NCBI GenBank assembly: GCA_007121115.1
Contig: SKMI01000179.1
Coordinates: 1 to 27,730, forward strand
Origin: Paracoccaceae bacterium
GTDB taxonomy: Bacteria; Pseudomonadota; Alphaproteobacteria; Rhodobacterales; Rhodobacteraceae
Reading direction: 5' to 3'
Length of the DNA: 27,730 nucleotides
This document shows positions 24,634 to 27,730 of the stretch, one piece after another. Position 1 is the stretch's first letter, and every line of letters begins with the position of its first letter. Position numbers and translations under genes: made by a program. The notes beneath the pieces are model-generated. The model was not told the origin of the DNA. It worked only from the letters and a program-made list of their open reading frames with translations, and searched no databases.

Positions 24634-25578
24634 ATGATCCAGTACACCCTCCAACGCGTCGCGCTGGCGCTGGGCATCGTCTTCGTTGCGATCTCGGCGC
24701 TTTACGGGGTGATGATCGCGCTGCCGGGCGATCCGACCTCGGTGCTGCTGGGACCGCGCGCCACGCCCGAGATGCGAGCCCTGTTCCGCGAGCAGATGGG
24801 CCTCGATGATCCGCTGGTGGTGCAGATCCTGAACTTCTGGGGGCGGGTGCTGAGCGGTGATCTGGGTACGGATTTCTTCCGCAACCGTTCGGTGGCGACG
24901 GCGGTCATGAACGCACTGCCGCACACCGTCGCGCTGGTGTTCGGGGCGATCTTCTGGTCGGCTACGCTGGGGATCCTGCTGGGCGCCTTCTCGGCGGATC
25001 GGCGCAACAGCCTGCTTGACCGTGTCACCGGGGTGATCTCGGTGGCCTTCATCGCCGCGCCGTCCTTTGTGGTGGCGCTTTACAGCCTGCTGCTGTTCGC
25101 CGTCACGCTGCGCTGGTTCCCGTCCATCGGCGCGGGCGAACCGGGGGACCTGCTCAGCCGCATCCAGCATCTGGTGTTGCCGTCGCTCGCGATCGGGCTC
25201 GCGTGGGTGGGCTATGTGGCACGGATCGTGCGCGCCTCGATGCTCGAGGCGATGGGCGAAAGCTACATCCGCACCGCGCGCGCCTTCGGCCTGCCGCGCC
25301 GGCGGGTGGTCTACAACTATGCGCTGCGCGTGGCGATCCTGCCGGCGGTGCAGGTGCTGGGGGTGGGCATCGGGGGGATGCTGTCCAGTGCGGTGTTTGC
25401 CGAGATCGTGTTTTCGCGCCCAGGCATCGGCACGCTGATCTATACCTCGGTGTCGGACCGCAACTATCCCGTGGTCATGGGCGCGATGCTGGTGGCCATC
25501 GGCTTTTTCGTCACCTGCGCGCTGATCGCCGATCTGATTAACGCAGCCCTCGACCCGCGCCACAGGAAGACGCAATGA
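24634..25578 (+). CDS. Opp/Dpp-type ABC transporter permease (DppB type), second importer
   Basis: A 314-residue permease. Helix 1 follows MIQYTLQRVALALGIVFV; then come LPGDPTSVLLGPRATPEM, LFREQMGLDDPLVVQ, GDLGTDFFRN, the cytoplasmic loop GESYIRTARAFGLPRRRV, AEIVFSRPGIGTLIYTSV and the C-terminal DLINAALDPRHR. I chose ATG 24634, which has GGGGA upstream; the open frame from 24496 overlaps the binding-protein gene and the hairpin. The stop overlaps the next gene by four bases. Confidence 0.92.
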   Translation: MIQYTLQRVALALGIVFVAISALYGVMIALPGDPTSVLLGPRATPEMRALFREQMGLDDPLVVQILNFWGRVLSGDLGTDFFRNRSVATAVMNALPHTVALVFGAIFWSATLGILLGAFSADRRNSLLDRVTGVISVAFIAAPSFVVALYSLLLFAVTLRWFPSIGAGEPGDLLSRIQHLVLPSLAIGLAWVGYVARIVRASMLEAMGESYIRTARAFGLPRRRVVYNYALRVAILPAVQVLGVGIGGMLSSAVFAEIVFSRPGIGTLIYTSVSDRNYPVVMGAMLVAIGFFVTCALIADLINAALDPRHRKTQ

Positions 25579-26423
25579 GCGGTTTCCGTCACACGCTGAT
25601 CGGGCGGCTGGCCCGCGACCCGCTGGCGGTGATGGCGATTGTCATCATCGCGGCGCTGGTGGTGATGGCGGTCTTCGCCGACCTCATCGCGCCCTACGAC
25701 TACACCGCCATGCACATGACCGACCGCTTCGCCCCGCCCTCGGCCGAGTTCTGGCTGGGCACCGACAATCTGGGCCGCGATACCTTCTCGCGGCTGCTGC
25801 AGGGCGGGCGCATCGCGCTGACCGTTGGGCTGACGGCGGTGGTCATTTCGGGGCTGATCGGGCTGGTGCTGGGGATGATCGCGGGCTTCGGGCCGCGCTG
25901 GCTGGACAATGCGCTCCTGTTCTTCTTCGACACGCTGCGCGCCTATCCCACCATCATCCTTGCGCTGGCGCTGGCCGCGCTGATGCCGCGCGGGCTGACC
26001 ACGGTGATCGTGGTGGTGGTGATCACCTCGTTCGCGGAATACGGTCGGGTGGTGCGCACGCAGACGCTGTCGCTCAAGCATTCCGAGTTCATCCTGGCCG
26101 AGCGCGCGATGGGTGCGTCCTTCGGGCGGATCGTGTTTCACCACATCCTGCCCAATGTGCTGGGGCCGTTCTTCATCCTTGCGGCGATGAACCTGCCGGT
26201 GGTGATCACCATCGAGGCGGGAATGAGCTTTCTGGGCGTGGGCGTGCCGCCGGGCACGCCAAGCTGGGGCTCGACGCTCAAGGACGGGTTCGACCACATC
26301 CGCCAGACGCCGTGGCTGATCCTCTCGGGGGGGCTGCCGCTGATCCTGGTGACGCTGGGCTTCACCTTCCTGGGCGAGGCACTGCGCGACCAGCTTGACC
26401 CCAGGCTCAGGAGCGGGCGATGA
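25575..26423 (+). CDS. Opp/Dpp-type ABC transporter permease (DppC type), second importer
   Basis: A 282-residue permease, somewhat shorter than the first importer's DppC-type protein. Helix 1 is DPLAVMAIVIIAALVVMAVFADLIAPYD, followed by WLGTDNLGRDTFSRLLQGGRIAL, the EAA-like loop SEFILAERAMGASFGRIVFHH, ILPNVLGPF, and EAGMSFLGVGVPPGTPSWG. It ends LRDQLDPRLR. ATGA overlaps at both ends show coupling with the DppB- and DppD-type genes. It pairs with the DppB-type permease. Confidence 0.92.
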   Translation: MSGFRHTLIGRLARDPLAVMAIVIIAALVVMAVFADLIAPYDYTAMHMTDRFAPPSAEFWLGTDNLGRDTFSRLLQGGRIALTVGLTAVVISGLIGLVLGMIAGFGPRWLDNALLFFFDTLRAYPTIILALALAALMPRGLTTVIVVVVITSFAEYGRVVRTQTLSLKHSEFILAERAMGASFGRIVFHHILPNVLGPFFILAAMNLPVVITIEAGMSFLGVGVPPGTPSWGSTLKDGFDHIRQTPWLILSGGLPLILVTLGFTFLGEALRDQLDPRLRSGR

Positions 26424-27406
26424 TGGACACGCAGACCGACACGCTTGCCGTCCGGGACCTTTCGGTGAGCTTCGACACCCGCGCCGGTGCGCTGCAGGCG
26501 CTGCGCAAGGTCTCGATCAAGGTTCCCGCGGGCGAGATCGTGGGCGTGGTGGGCGAGTCCGGCTGCGGCAAGTCCACGCTGATCGGCGCGCTGCTGAGCC
26601 TCTTGTCCGAGAATGCGCGCGTGGTCGGCGGCGAGGTCCTGCTGGATGGCGAAGACGTCCTGCGCGCCACGCCCCGCCGCCTGCAGGCGATGCGCGGGCG
26701 CGAGATGTCGGTGGTGTTCCAGGACCCGATGACCTCGCTCAACCCGGTGCTCTCCGTGGGGCGGCAGATGCGCGACATCCAGTATCGCGAGCGTATCTCC
26801 GATGCCGAAAAATCCCGCCGCGCCGCCGCGATGCTGGGCCGGGTCGGCCTGCCGGACCCCGAGGCGAAGCTGCACGCCTATCCGCACGAACTGTCGGGCG
26901 GGATGCGCCAGCGCGTGGCCATCGCCATGGCGGCGCTGATGGAGCCGAAGCTCTTGATCGCGGACGAGCCGACGACCGCGCTCGACGCCACGCTCGAGGT
27001 GCAGATCATCGAGCTACTGAAGGAAATCCAGCGCGAGATCGGCTGCGCGATCCTGTTCATCTCGCACCATCTGGGCGTGATTGCCGAACTCTGCGACCGG
27101 ATGGTGGTCATGTATGCGGGCGAGGCGGTCGAGGAGGGCCCGGTTGAAGAGGTCTTTCAGCGCCCGGCGCATCCCTACACCGCCAAGCTGATCGAATGCG
27201 ACCCCGGGCGGCTGCATGAACGGGTCGAAGCGCTGCCCGCCATCCCCGGCAGTCTGCCCGACCTGACCGACCCGCCCGCAGGCTGCATCTTTCGCGACCG
27301 CTGCCACATGGCGACCGAAATCTGCGCCCGCGAAGCGCCGCCCCGTGTGGCGGTAACGCCAGGGCGCTGGTCGGCCTGTCACCATGCAAAGGCGGTGAGC
27401 GCATGA
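26420..27406 (+). CDS. Opp/Dpp-type ABC transporter ATP-binding protein (DppD type), second importer
   Basis: A 328-residue ATPase. Walker A GESGCGKST is at 45-53, then VVFQDPMTSLNPVLSV, signature LSGGMRQRVAIAM, Walker B LLIADEPTTALDA and the switch histidines in LFISHHLGVIAE. The C-terminal cysteine motif GCIFRDRCHMATEIC marks the peptide-transporter subfamily. The first two codons are both ATG and either could start translation. Its stop overlaps the next gene's start by four bases. Confidence 0.92.
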   Translation: MMDTQTDTLAVRDLSVSFDTRAGALQALRKVSIKVPAGEIVGVVGESGCGKSTLIGALLSLLSENARVVGGEVLLDGEDVLRATPRRLQAMRGREMSVVFQDPMTSLNPVLSVGRQMRDIQYRERISDAEKSRRAAAMLGRVGLPDPEAKLHAYPHELSGGMRQRVAIAMAALMEPKLLIADEPTTALDATLEVQIIELLKEIQREIGCAILFISHHLGVIAELCDRMVVMYAGEAVEEGPVEEVFQRPAHPYTAKLIECDPGRLHERVEALPAIPGSLPDLTDPPAGCIFRDRCHMATEICAREAPPRVAVTPGRWSACHHAKAVSA

Positions 27407-27730
27407 CGACCGAGGCGCTTCTGGAACTCAAGGATGTCACCGTGGAGTTTCCCGGCGTGCGCGGGTTGCGCGCCCTGACCGCCCCGCCCGAGGCTCGCCA
27501 CGTGCAGGCGGTCAGCGGCATCTCGCTAACCGTCGAGCGCGGCGAGACGCTGGCGCTGGTGGGCGAGTCCGGCTCGGGCAAGACGACGCTGGCGCGCGCG
27601 ATCAACGGACTGGTGCCGCTGGCGGGCGGCGAGGTGTGGTTTGACGGTCAGCCCCTGCACGCGCGCCCCGACTGGCACGCGGTGCGCCGCCGCGTGGCGA
27701 TGATGTTTCAGGACCCGGTCGGCTCGCTCA
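27403..27730 (+). CDS. Opp/Dpp-type ABC transporter ATP-binding protein (DppF type), second importer, partial
   Basis: The first 109 codons are visible; the right edge cuts the gene. Walker A GESGSGKTT is at 54-62 and the Q-loop region MMFQDPVGSL ends the window. An insert before strand 2 (LRALTAPPEARHVQAV) is as expected for DppF-type proteins. It is translated from an ATG that overlaps the upstream ATPase stop. It completes the second importer as the partner ATPase. Confidence 0.9.
   Translation, partial: MTTEALLELKDVTVEFPGVRGLRALTAPPEARHVQAVSGISLTVERGETLALVGESGSGKTTLARAINGLVPLAGGEVWFDGQPLHARPDWHAVRRRVAMMFQDPVGSL

Overview
The window is high-GC DNA with tightly packed operons, frequent 1-4 base ATGA/TGATG gene overlaps and no mobile element or RNA gene that I can recognise. 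Codon use and the protein types (single-domain xylose ABC ATPase, ROK and LacI sugar regulators, many ABC importers) suggest an alphaproteobacterium, probably of the Rhodobacteraceae/Paracoccus-Roseobacter type. That placement is inference from gene content; there is no rRNA here.

Region 1 (1-6718) is a D-xylose catabolic locus. A ROK-family repressor runs off the left edge on the minus strand. Divergent from it is the operon xylF-xylH-xylG-xylB-xylA: periplasmic binding protein, permease, ATPase, xylulokinase and xylose isomerase. It takes xylose from uptake to xylulose-5-phosphate.

Region 2 (6799-13566) is a minus-strand oligosaccharide operon: MalF-type permease, MalG-type permease, family-1 binding protein, a cytoplasmic GH5-like glycosidase and a UgpC/MsmK-type ATPase. 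A LacI-family regulator is divergent from it. A hairpin at 6799-6820 lies between the convergent xyl and sugar operons. Xylan-derived or other beta-linked oligosaccharides are the likely substrate, but this is inferred from the neighbours.

Region 3 (13701-19329) is a complete minus-strand Opp/Dpp-type importer (binding protein, two permeases, two ATPases). Region 4 (19866-22858) holds a CocE/NonD-type serine hydrolase and a helix-turn-helix regulator of an unfamiliar type. Region 5 (22983-27730) is a second Opp/Dpp-type importer whose last ATPase gene is cut by the right edge. The two importers flank the hydrolase and the regulator, so regions 3-5 look like one functional unit: uptake of a peptide-like or ester/amide compound and its hydrolysis in the cytoplasm.

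Two patterns stand out. First, in all four transporter operons a strong hairpin follows the binding-protein gene directly, which would set high binding-protein output relative to the membrane genes. Second, the tandem site TGACGC-N4-TGACGC, with an exact 10-base period, occurs both just upstream of the regulator gene and at its 3' end ahead of the second importer. A related element lies upstream of the first importer. These sites are candidate operators for a small, previously unnamed regulon.
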